Positions 7,028-42,218 of a DNA stretch of 64,000 nucleotides are shown here, piece by piece. How positions within the stretch are numbered: position 1 is the first letter of the stretch; the number at the start of each line of letters is the position of its first letter. This DNA is from Nocardia inohanensis NBRC 100128. GTDB lineage: Bacteria > Actinomycetota > Actinomycetes > Mycobacteriales > Mycobacteriaceae. The stretch spans positions 372,001-436,000 of the forward strand of contig NZ_BDBK01000012.1 in assembly GCF_001612945.1 (NCBI RefSeq). The letters are read 5' to 3'. Below the pieces are notes generated by a model. It did not search any database. It saw nothing but the letters and a program-made list of their open reading frames with translations, and had not been told where the DNA came from. A program made the position numbers and the translations under genes.

Positions 7028-7980
7028 TGACACGTTGGAAGAACTCGGTTTTCGCGGCGGGAGCGGCGTTCGGCCTGTTCGCCGCCGGCTGCCTGGGCCT
7101 GGTATCGGGCCCGGTGGCGATGGCGCAACCCGCTGACGCCGCGGCCGCCATCGACGCGCACTACAGCGAGAAGGGCGGCGCGAATTCGCCGCTGGGCGAG
7201 AAGGTGGGCACGGTGTACGCCTTCGGCCCGAACGGCGCCGCCCAGGATTTCCAGGGCGGCAAGATGATCTACTCCCCCGAAACCGGCGCCAAGGTGATGT
7301 ACGGCGCCATTCTCGAGAAGTATCTGGCATTGGGCGGGGCCGGCGCGGGTCTGGGCTATCCGGTCAACGACGAATCCGACGCACCGGTCGCGGGCACCGC
7401 GCGCTTCAGCGAGTTCTCGGCGCCCGACGGCGCGACCATCGAATGGAGTCCGCAGCACGGCGCCTGGCTGGTCCAGGGGCCGATCCGCACCGCCTGGTCG
7501 CATCTGCACGCCACCGACGGTGCGCTGGGTGCCCCGCTCTCCGACACCACCGTGGAGAACGGCGTCTACAGCCAGCGTTTCGCCGGGCAGAACGGGACTC
7601 CGGTCGATATCCGCTGGAGTTCGGCCGATGGTTTCGTCACCGCGCCACCGGAGATCGCTGGGCAGCTGAGCGGTTTGGATGTGAGCGTCCCGGGTGCCGC
7701 CCCGGGCGGTCAGGTGGCCGCGCCGGCGCCCGAATCCGCCCCGGCGGCAACCGATTCCAGCAGTTCGGCAAGCAAGTGGTGGGCGCTGCCGCTGGGTCTG
7801 GTGATCGCGGCGGTCGCGGGCGGACTGGCGGCCATGGTGGCCGGCGGCGCGCGCGGCGCGCACGCGGGTAGCACCGCGGCCGCCGGGACCGGTGCCGGTG
7901 CCGGAGTTCGCCGGGCCGGTTCACATCTCGCGAGTGCCGCCGAACGCAATCGCGGTATCCCGCGCGCGGGCGGGGTGTGA
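7027..7980 (+). CDS. LGFP-repeat envelope protein with signal peptide and C-terminal membrane segment
   Basis: A 317-residue protein. Residues about 1-37 look like a signal peptide (basic MTRWK, hydrophobic core, cleavage near AMAQP). The middle holds LGFP-type repeats: IDAHYSEKGGANSPLGEKVGT, ILEKYLALGGAGAGLGYPVNDES, IRTAWSHLHATDGALGAPLSDTT, each with the G-x-LG-x-P core. After a Pro/Ala/Ser-rich linker, WWALPLGLVIAAVAGGLAAMVAGGA is a membrane helix followed by a short basic tail. LGFP repeats occur in surface proteins of mycolic-acid bacteria, including some mycolyltransferases, and are linked to the envelope layer. ATG 7027 is chosen over the upstream 7000 because of AAGGAG at 7015-7020 and the signal peptide. 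It probably belongs to the stress/envelope set upstream. Confidence 0.82.
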   Translation: MTRWKNSVFAAGAAFGLFAAGCLGLVSGPVAMAQPADAAAAIDAHYSEKGGANSPLGEKVGTVYAFGPNGAAQDFQGGKMIYSPETGAKVMYGAILEKYLALGGAGAGLGYPVNDESDAPVAGTARFSEFSAPDGATIEWSPQHGAWLVQGPIRTAWSHLHATDGALGAPLSDTTVENGVYSQRFAGQNGTPVDIRWSSADGFVTAPPEIAGQLSGLDVSVPGAAPGGQVAAPAPESAPAATDSSSSASKWWALPLGLVIAAVAGGLAAMVAGGARGAHAGSTAAAGTGAGAGVRRAGSHLASAAERNRGIPRAGGV

Positions 7981-8049
7981 GGGTGCGGGGCGGGTCGTCC
8001 GGCGACGACCCGCCCCCGCCTCGCGCGGGCTCCCGGCCGATGGCCGTTG

Positions 8050-8095
8050 ACTTTCCTACCTGGAAAGTGGAGACTTACTTTCCAGGTAGGAAAGT
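8050..8095. promoter_or_regulatory. Double-palindrome operator: two 19-bp inverted arms, each itself palindromic
   Basis: ACTTTCCTACCTGGAAAGT (8050-8068) and its exact reverse complement ACTTTCCAGGTAGGAAAGT (8077-8095) are separated by 8 bases. Each arm is also ACTTTCC-N5-GGAAAGT, so the DNA offers two identical dyad half-sites whose centres are 27 bp apart. It lies immediately upstream of the membrane-protein/winged-helix-regulator pair, a typical setting for autoregulation by the encoded regulator binding as two dimers. Confidence 0.8.
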
Positions 8096-8106
8096 GAGGT
8101 GTCATC

Positions 8107-8571
8107 ATGGAGTACATCGCTCCGGATCAAGCCCGCGCCGCGCTCGAAGCGGCCGAACGCGCCCAGCGGCAGGTCGCCGCGGAAGTCGGCCTGCCGCGCG
8201 GCTATTGGTGGGGAATGGCGGCGGGGTGGCTGGTGCTGGGCACGCTCGGCGATCTGGGCCCGCAGTGGCTCGTCATCGCCGCGACGCTGGCCTTCGGCAT
8301 CGGCCATGCGACCATCGCATCTCGCCTGCTCGACGGCCGCCGCCGTACCGGGCAGGTTCAGGTCAGTGCCGAAACAGCCAGTCGCCGTATGCCTTTGGTG
8401 GTGATCGGCATGCTGATCGGCCTGGTAGTGCTCACCGTGGGCGTGGCTTTCGCACTCGATGCCGACGGGGACCGGCATCCGGCCATCTGGTCGGCGGTGC
8501 TGGTCGCGGCCGTGGTCGGCTTCGGCGGCCCGGAGATCCTGCGCACCCTGCGCGGCTGGGCGCGGGCATGA
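8107..8571 (+). CDS. Four-helix membrane protein partnered with a winged-helix regulator
   Basis: A 154-residue protein with an N-terminal amphipathic helix (PDQARAALEAAERAQRQVAAEV) and about four hydrophobic segments: YWWGMAAGWLVLGTLGDL, QWLVIAATLAFGIGHATIA, MPLVVIGMLIGLVVLTVGVAFAL and AIWSAVLVAAVVGFGGPEIL. No enzymatic motif is seen. Genes of this type in actinomycetes commonly overlap a small winged-helix regulator, as here: its TGA overlaps the next ATG (ATGA), so translation is coupled. A GTGAGG-like ribosome-binding site ends about 7 bp before the ATG, right at the edge of the double palindrome, so a bound regulator would block expression. Specific role unknown; possibly a sensor or drug/stress-related membrane component. 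Confidence 0.78.
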   Translation: MEYIAPDQARAALEAAERAQRQVAAEVGLPRGYWWGMAAGWLVLGTLGDLGPQWLVIAATLAFGIGHATIASRLLDGRRRTGQVQVSAETASRRMPLVVIGMLIGLVVLTVGVAFALDADGDRHPAIWSAVLVAAVVGFGGPEILRTLRGWARA

Positions 8572-8882
8572 CCGAGGCTCGGTTCGACGAACTCATCCAC
8601 CCCAGCACCCGGCTTTCCCTGGTCGCCACCTTGGCGGCAGCCGACTGGGCGGAGTTCGCTTTCCTCAAAGAGCGTCTCGCACTGTCGGATTCGGCACTGT
8701 CCAAACAGCTCGCGACGCTGGAGGACGCGGGCTACGTGGCCACCGAACGGCGGCTCGAGGGCACGCGGCGAAAGCTACGCGCTCGCTTGACGACCGCCGG
8801 GCGGGCGGCGTTCCTCGGGCATATCGCGGCCCTGCGAGAGATCGTCGCCGGTGCCGATCCCGGTGTGGCACCGCGCAAGTGA
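8568..8882 (+). CDS. Small winged-helix transcriptional regulator (MarR/PadR-like)
   Basis: A 104-residue protein: MTEARFDELIHPSTRLSLVATLAAADWAEFAFLKERLALSDSALSKQLATLEDAGYVATERR then the wing LEGTRRKLRARLTTAGRAAF and a terminal helix. SDSALSKQLATLEDAGYV is the recognition helix region of the winged-helix group that includes MarR/ArsR-like and HTH_34 proteins, which act as dimers and mostly repress. No Cys pair for metal sensing is present. The gene overlaps the membrane-protein gene by 4 bp. The upstream double palindrome at 8050-8095 is the obvious candidate operator, which would make it an autorepressor; this is inferred from position and symmetry. Confidence 0.82.
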   Translation: MTEARFDELIHPSTRLSLVATLAAADWAEFAFLKERLALSDSALSKQLATLEDAGYVATERRLEGTRRKLRARLTTAGRAAFLGHIAALREIVAGADPGVAPRK

Positions 8883-8890
8883 GTGCACGG

Positions 8891-8931
8891 CACTCGTCAC
8901 GGTTCGGAGGCTGTCCGAACCGTGACGAGTG
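8891..8931. terminator. Bidirectional terminator, 18-bp perfect stem
   Basis: CACTCGTCACGGTTCGGA (8891-8908) pairs perfectly with 8914-8931 around the 5-base loop GGCTG. It lies between the rightward regulator gene (stop at 8882) and the leftward NRPS gene (stop at 8935-8937), so it can end transcription from both sides. As usual in actinobacteria there is no long T tract. Confidence 0.85.
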
Positions 8932-8934
8932 TGC

Positions 8935-37221
<28,287 letters not shown>

Positions 37222-37257
37222 ATCTGCTCCTGCTGGTAGGGACGGCGGGAATATGCG

Positions 37258-38568
37258 CTACGCGGATCGAGCCAGCTGCTCCAGTGCGGCCAGCGACGCC
37301 AAGCCGCGCAGTACCTCGGCGTCGGGAATACCGAAATCGATCAGGCAGGCGATCTCGTTCACGCCGATCTCGCGCAGCCGCTCGACCATCGGGGCGGCGG
37401 TCTGCGGGGTGCCGAACAGGCCGTTGTTGCGGTAGTAGCGTTCGAAGGCGAAGTCCAGCACCCTGGTTCGCGTCTTCTCGTCCAGGCTGTCCAGGGCGTC
37501 GGAGCCGCGCCGCCACAGATCGACCGAGTCCTCGAGGTAGCTCTTGAACGGTCCCTCGACGGTCTTACGCACGAACGCCTCGTCGGCGCCGACGAAGGTG
37601 TGCAGCATGACGGTCACGGTCCCGTCGCCCTGATGCCCGTTCGCGGCGCGCGCCTTGCGGTAGGCGGTCAGCTTCTCGGCCAGCTCGTCCACTTCCTGGA
37701 ACAGCAAGGCGGTCAGCACATTCGCGCCGACCGCGCCCGCCATCTCGAAGCGTTCGATGCCGCCGCTACAGGTCAGCCAGGTCGGCAGTGCCGGTTGCAC
37801 GGGGGCGGGGAAGACGCGGACCTGCCGCTCCTCGCCGACGCCATTGGGCAGGGTGATGCTCTCGCCGCGCCACAGCCGTTGCACGGTATCGATTCCGGCC
37901 CTGGTGATCTCGACGCGGTCGGCGTAGTTGTCCTCCGCGAGCACGAAATCGTCCACGTTCCAGCCGGTGGCGAAGGCGACGTCGACGCGGCCGTTCGACA
38001 GGTTGTCGACCACCGACCAATCCTCGGCCACCCGCACCGGATTGTGCAGCGGCAGTACGACACTGCCCGCGCGTATCCGGATCCGTTCGGTACCCGCGGC
38101 CAGCGCCGCGCCGAGCACCGCCGGGTTGGGGTACAGCCCGCCGAACTTGTGGAAGTGCCGCTCCGGCATCCAGACGGCCTCGAAGCCGTGCGTATCGGCG
38201 AAGCGGGCGCTCTCCAGCAGCAGGCGATAACGGCTGTCGTCCTGCCGCTGCGCATCGCTGGAGAAGAACAGCAGGCTGAATCGCACCGCGTCCGAAGGCA
38301 TCTCGGCCGCCGTGCTGCCGCCGGCACCGGTGCGCGCGGTCGCCATGGCCGCCACATCCGCCAGGCTCAGCCCGTCGAAGATGTCCTCGGCGGTGATCTC
38401 GGTCTGGTACCGGTCCTCCAGGATGTTCATCAGCTCGGCGGCCTTCACCGAATCCAGGCCCAGCGACGTCAGCGGCGAGTAGGGGTCGACCGTGTCCCGC
38501 TCCAGCCGCTCGGCGGCCCACTCCACGAAGAAGTCCAGCACTGTCGTGCGCTCCGGCGATGTGGTCAT
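37258..38568 (-). CDS. ACP fused to a luciferase-like flavin-dependent monooxygenase (MupA/Atu3671 type)
   Basis: A 436-residue protein. Residues about 8-80 are an acyl carrier domain (LDFFVEWAAERLERDTVD, SLGLDSVKAAELM with phosphopantetheine Ser about 40). After a short linker, residues about 95-430 are a luciferase-like (LLM) monooxygenase with the features of the natural-product MupA/Atu3671 subgroup: FSLLFFSSDAQ, GFEAVWMPERHFHKFGGLYPNPAVLGAALAAGT, SVVLPLHNPVRVAEDWSVVDNLSNGRVDVAFATGW and LPTWLTCSGG. Such enzymes oxidise carrier-bound chains with FMN. Here it would act on the fatty acyl group loaded onto its own ACP before the NRPS takes it; the oxidation site is not readable. The ATG at 38568 follows the FAAL stop by 11 bp and has AAGGGTGAG before it. 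The NRPS follows after 36 bp. Confidence 0.88.
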   Translation of the reverse strand: MTTSPERTTVLDFFVEWAAERLERDTVDPYSPLTSLGLDSVKAAELMNILEDRYQTEITAEDIFDGLSLADVAAMATARTGAGGSTAAEMPSDAVRFSLLFFSSDAQRQDDSRYRLLLESARFADTHGFEAVWMPERHFHKFGGLYPNPAVLGAALAAGTERIRIRAGSVVLPLHNPVRVAEDWSVVDNLSNGRVDVAFATGWNVDDFVLAEDNYADRVEITRAGIDTVQRLWRGESITLPNGVGEERQVRVFPAPVQPALPTWLTCSGGIERFEMAGAVGANVLTALLFQEVDELAEKLTAYRKARAANGHQGDGTVTVMLHTFVGADEAFVRKTVEGPFKSYLEDSVDLWRRGSDALDSLDEKTRTRVLDFAFERYYRNNGLFGTPQTAAPMVERLREIGVNEIACLIDFGIPDAEVLRGLASLAALEQLARSA

Positions 38569-38579
38569 CTCACCCTTTC

Positions 38580-40259
38580 CTACCGTGCCGCTGCCGTCGA
38601 GTACGTCTCCCGGAGACGCTGCCGCTGAATCTTTCCGCTGGTGGTCTTGGGCACCTCGCCCTTGCCGACGAAGACCACCTGATGCACGCTGATGGCGTGC
38701 ACGCGACTCACGATGTCGCGGATCGAACCTTCCAGTGCCGCAGCGGTTTCGCGCTGCGTCTCGTCGAGTTCCTGGACCACCATGACGCGATCCTCGTTCT
38801 CGATCTGCGCCGCGAAGACCGCGCAACCGCCGGGCCGCAGGTGCGGATGACCGGAGACGATGGTGCGCTCCACATCCTGCGGAAAGATATTGCGGCCGTG
38901 CACGATCATCAGTTCCTTGATGCGGCCGGAGACATAGAGCGCGCCATCGGATACGAAGCCCAGATCGCCGGTGCGCAGGTACTCGGTACCGTCGCCGTCG
39001 GCCAGGGTCGCGCGGAAGGCGCGCGCGGTCTCGGCGGGCTTGTTCCAATAGCCGGCGGCGATACTGTCACCGCGCAACCAGATCTCGCCGATCCGGTGCT
39101 CCGCGCAGCGCTGCCCGGTTTCCCGGTCCACCACCGCGATCCGCTCCGGTTCGGTCGCGCCGACGCTCAACAGCTCTCGCCCAGGGGTTTTCGCGGTCGC
39201 GAGGCCCCGGTCCAGGTCTTCGATCGAATAGCTCCGCGCGCGCGGGCCGGCGCCGGGCCGCCCGCCGCACACGTACAGCGTCGACTCCGCCAAACCGTAC
39301 ATGGGCACGAAGCTCTCGCTGCGGAAACCGCTGCCCGCGAAGGCGGCGGCGAACTTGCGCAGCGTATTCGGATCGACCGGCTCGGCGCCGGCGAAGGCGA
39401 TGTCCCAGCCGCTCAGGTCCAGGCGGGCCGCGTCGTCGGCGGACACCCGTTTCGCGCAGAGGCCGTAGGCCAGATTGGGGCCGCCCGCGACCACGTGCTC
39501 GTGTTCGGAGATGGCCCGCAGCCAGGTCAGCGGATTGCGCAGGAAGGTCATCGGGGACAGCAGGACGCTCGGGAAGCCCACGAACATCGGCAGCAGCGCA
39601 CCCTGGATCAGGCCCATATCGTGATACGGCGGCAGCCAGGAGACGATCGTATTGTCCGGTGTGAGTGCGTATTTCGTGCGCAGCAGCCCGAGATTGGCCA
39701 TCAGGTTCCGGTGCCGGACCATCACGCCCTTGGGGGATCCGGTCGAGCCCGAGGTGTATTGCAGGAAGGCGATGTCCTCCGGGCCGGGCGCCGCCGCGCC
39801 GAGATCGAAACCTGTTCCAGCGCCTGCGCTGTCGGCGTCGATGATCCGGATGCCGGGCCCGAGCTGCCCGTCGCCGATCGGCACGGTGCTCAGGGGCGCG
39901 ATGGCCGCCGCGGCGCCGCTGTCGCGCACGATGGCGGTCAGCGACGCCAGTTGATGCCCCGAGACCGCCAGGTGCACCGGCACCGCGATGCGGCCGGTCA
40001 GCAGGCAGGCGAAGAACGCGTACACGAACTCCGGTCCGGGCGGGCACATCAGCAGCACCCGGTCGCCCGGCGCGGTGGTTTCGCTTACGCGCGCGGCCAA
40101 TCCGGCCGTCCGATCCCATAGGCGCAGGTGATCGACGACCTCATCGGCGTGCCGATGGCTGGCGAAGATATACGCGGACCGCTGCGGGGTCTCCGCTACC
40201 CGCATCGACAGAATGTCGACCAAGGTGCGAGGGTCACGCGCTGATTGCCCGGCATTCAT
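38580..40259 (-). CDS. Fatty acyl-AMP ligase (FAAL)
   Basis: A 559-residue ANL-superfamily enzyme: P-loop YTSGSTGSPKG (about 168-178), SWLPPYHDMGLIQGALLPMFVG, GWDIAFAGAEPVDPNTLRKFAAAF, YGLAESTLYVCGG, YLRTGDLGFVSDGALYVSGRIKELMIVHGRNIFPQDVE and C-terminal TTSGKIQRQRLR. HDMGLIQGALLP, AGAEPVDPNTL and YGLAESTL are characteristic of FAALs (FadD32-like), which make acyl-adenylates and pass the acyl chain to an ACP rather than to CoA. The ACP partner is most likely the N-terminal domain of the next gene. ATG 40259 was chosen over the upstream in-frame ATG because GGGAGGAG (40268-40275, minus strand) precedes it by 8 bases and the family starts near TLVDILSMRVAETP. First gene of the lipopeptide operon; the 273-bp divergent region upstream must hold the promoter. 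Confidence 0.9.
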   Translation of the reverse strand: MNAGQSARDPRTLVDILSMRVAETPQRSAYIFASHRHADEVVDHLRLWDRTAGLAARVSETTAPGDRVLLMCPPGPEFVYAFFACLLTGRIAVPVHLAVSGHQLASLTAIVRDSGAAAAIAPLSTVPIGDGQLGPGIRIIDADSAGAGTGFDLGAAAPGPEDIAFLQYTSGSTGSPKGVMVRHRNLMANLGLLRTKYALTPDNTIVSWLPPYHDMGLIQGALLPMFVGFPSVLLSPMTFLRNPLTWLRAISEHEHVVAGGPNLAYGLCAKRVSADDAARLDLSGWDIAFAGAEPVDPNTLRKFAAAFAGSGFRSESFVPMYGLAESTLYVCGGRPGAGPRARSYSIEDLDRGLATAKTPGRELLSVGATEPERIAVVDRETGQRCAEHRIGEIWLRGDSIAAGYWNKPAETARAFRATLADGDGTEYLRTGDLGFVSDGALYVSGRIKELMIVHGRNIFPQDVERTIVSGHPHLRPGGCAVFAAQIENEDRVMVVQELDETQRETAAALEGSIRDIVSRVHAISVHQVVFVGKGEVPKTTSGKIQRQRLRETYSTAAAR

Positions 40260-40434
40260 CGGCCTGGCTCCTCCCGGAGTATGAGCAGCGATGAGAACAG
40301 TCCAAGCGCCCATCCTGGCAGAGCAGGACGGGCGTAAAGCTATGTAGCGGCAAATCACCCGCGTGTCGCTGATGATCAGCCGACCAGTAGTCGATCACAA
40401 TGCGGTACTGCCAGGCCCGGAAGCGTGTCTCACG

Positions 40435-40453
40435 CCCACCCGGCACGGGTGGG
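40435..40453. repeat. Perfect 8-bp-arm inverted repeat in the divergent FAAL/DoxX region
   Basis: CCCACCCG (40435-40442) and CGGGTGGG (40446-40453) flank a 3-base centre, 80 bp upstream of the DoxX-like start and about 175 bp upstream of the FAAL start. It is the clearest symmetry in this 273-bp divergent region and a candidate operator, though GC-rich palindromes of this size can arise by chance. Confidence 0.3.
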
Positions 40454-40532
40454 ATGGCATCATCGTCGGGATTCGAGCCACGGTCTGAGCTATTTTCCCG
40501 GCACCCGGGATGGAAACGAGGGGGGCGCCAGC

Positions 40533-41921
40533 ATGTCGAGCGTTGCCACGAATGTTCTGGATCGCGAAAAAGATAGCACCCCCGCCGATCTCGCGCCGAC
40601 ATTCTGGAAACCGTTGACCCGGATCGCGTTCCGATTCTGCTTCGTCTACTTCGGGCTGCTCTGCCTGCTCTTCGCACAGCTCGTGCTGGTGTTCACCGGG
40701 CCGCTGTTCGTGTATCTGGCGGCCGGCGCGGCGAACGGGCAGATGGAATCGATCGACGATTTCGTCCGGGTGGTCAGCACGACCGTGTTCGGCACCGAGG
40801 TGGCCCCACTCCGCAAGTCCTACAGCGGCGATCAAGCCCCACTGTGGGTGCTGATCTTCTGTGTGTTCAGCGCGGCGGCGGCCGTTACCGCGATCTGGTC
40901 GCTGCTGGATCGGCGGCGCACCGCATACGTCCGGCTGCACGCCTGGTTCCTGACCTTCCTCCGGCTCTGCCTCGGCGGGCAGATGCTGTTCTACGGCATG
41001 GCCAAGGTGATCCCGCTGCAAATGCCGCCGCCCACGCTGATCACCCTGCTCCAGCCGTACGGTGATTTCAGCCGGACCGGCGTGCTGTGGAATCAGGTCG
41101 GCGCCGCGCCGGTCTACGAAATGCTCTTGGGCGCAGCCGAAGTGCTGGGCGGGCTGCTGCTGTTCCTGCCCCGCACCGCGACCGCCGGCGCGTTGCTGAG
41201 CCTGGTGAATCTGACCCAGGTGTTCGTGCTGAACATGACCTTCGACATCCCGGTCAAGCTGCTGTCGTTCCATCTGCTGCTGATGTGCCTGTTCGTGCTC
41301 GCGCCGCAGGCCCGTCGGTTGGCGAATGTGCTTGTGCTGGAGCGTCCTTGCGGGGCGCTGAGCCAGCCGCCGCTGTTCCGCCGGGACCGGGCGAATCGGA
41401 TAGCCGCCGTGGCGATGGCGATGCTGGGCCTCTGGGTGCTGGCCGGTGGGGCGCGCATGGCCGCCGAGGGTTACCGCGTCCAGGGCGGCGGCGTACCCGA
41501 GCCACCGTTGTACGGAATCTGGAACGTCGCCGAGTTCACCCTCGACGGCCGGCCGCTGCCGCCGCTGACCACCGACGAAACTCGTTGGCGGCGACTGATC
41601 ATCGATACCCGCAAGGCGGCCTATCAGCAGATGGACGACGCCTTCGTCCCCGCCACCGCCACCGTGGACCCGACCACCGCCACCCTCACCCTGACCGGCC
41701 CGCCGCAGGACGAACAGGCCCCGCCGAGCGAATTGCCACCCTTCACCTACACTTTCGGCTTCGAACAACCGGAGGCCGATCGGCTGGTGCTGCGCGGCGA
41801 ATACCGGGGCCGTCCGGTCACCATCGACCTGCGCCGGCTGGACCCGGGCACATTCCCGCTACGCGAACCGGGCTTCCACTGGATTCAGGAATATCCGGAC
41901 ACCGGCAAGCTGATTCGCTGA
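40533..41921 (+). CDS. DoxX-like integral membrane protein with C-terminal soluble domain
   Basis: A 462-residue protein. The first ~310 residues have several hydrophobic helices: FCFVYFGLLCLLFAQLVLVFTGPLFVYLAAG, LWVLIFCVFSAAAAVTAIWSLL, LTFLRLCLGGQMLFYGMAKVIPLQM, MLLGAAEVLGGLLLFLP, a pair around LSLVNLTQVFVLN and LLSFHLLLMCLFVLAPQ, and IAAVAMAMLGLWVLAGG. LGGQMLFYGMAKVIP is typical of DoxX-family proteins. The last ~140 residues (from about GIWNVAEFTLDGRPLPPL) form a soluble, beta-rich tail with a PFTYTFGFEQ strand pattern. The function of the family is poorly defined (redox or membrane-organisation roles have been proposed). ATG 40533 was chosen because GAGGGGG lies just upstream. It is divergent from the lipopeptide operon; a link to it is possible but not shown. 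Confidence 0.78.
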   Translation: MSSVATNVLDREKDSTPADLAPTFWKPLTRIAFRFCFVYFGLLCLLFAQLVLVFTGPLFVYLAAGAANGQMESIDDFVRVVSTTVFGTEVAPLRKSYSGDQAPLWVLIFCVFSAAAAVTAIWSLLDRRRTAYVRLHAWFLTFLRLCLGGQMLFYGMAKVIPLQMPPPTLITLLQPYGDFSRTGVLWNQVGAAPVYEMLLGAAEVLGGLLLFLPRTATAGALLSLVNLTQVFVLNMTFDIPVKLLSFHLLLMCLFVLAPQARRLANVLVLERPCGALSQPPLFRRDRANRIAAVAMAMLGLWVLAGGARMAAEGYRVQGGGVPEPPLYGIWNVAEFTLDGRPLPPLTTDETRWRRLIIDTRKAAYQQMDDAFVPATATVDPTTATLTLTGPPQDEQAPPSELPPFTYTFGFEQPEADRLVLRGEYRGRPVTIDLRRLDPGTFPLREPGFHWIQEYPDTGKLIR

Positions 41922-42003
41922 GCGCGCCCGCGCGAACGAAAACGGATTCCTCGGCGATAACTCTTTCAGAGGCGACTTCGGCGCGTGCCGGGCCTCCGAG
42001 CCC

Positions 42004-42021
42004 GTAAACCGACCGGTTTAC
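42004..42021. promoter_or_regulatory. TetR-type palindromic operator upstream of the acyl-CoA carboxylase
   Basis: GTAAACCG-AC-CGGTTTAC has 8-bp perfect arms around a 2-base centre. The ACCGACCGGT core is common among TetR-family operators. It lies about 200 bp upstream of the carboxylase start within a 297-bp gap that otherwise shows only short GC-rich symmetries such as CGCCC-N5-GGGCG at 42027-42041. The cognate regulator is not in the window. Confidence 0.55.
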
Positions 42022-42218
42022 TTCACCGCCCATATCGGGCGTGAGGGTGGGGTTTCAGGGGGTCCGGCAAAAGTTTTTGCGGGATACGTGCCGGTAACCC
42101 CGTCTCGCGGTGTACCTGAACCGGCTTCGCGGTGCAGACTACGCGGAAAGAGCAGTGGCAATACTGTTCGCTTGTTCGCCCGACCGGGCCGGAATCGTGG
42201 AATGGAAGGAGCTGGCGA

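Noticed and set aside
40278..40305. SigA-type promoter for the FAAL operon (minus strand TTGGAC, 16 bp, CATACT)
   Set aside because: The match is weak, and the implied transcript start would fall inside the ribosome-binding site, so it was not listed as a feature.
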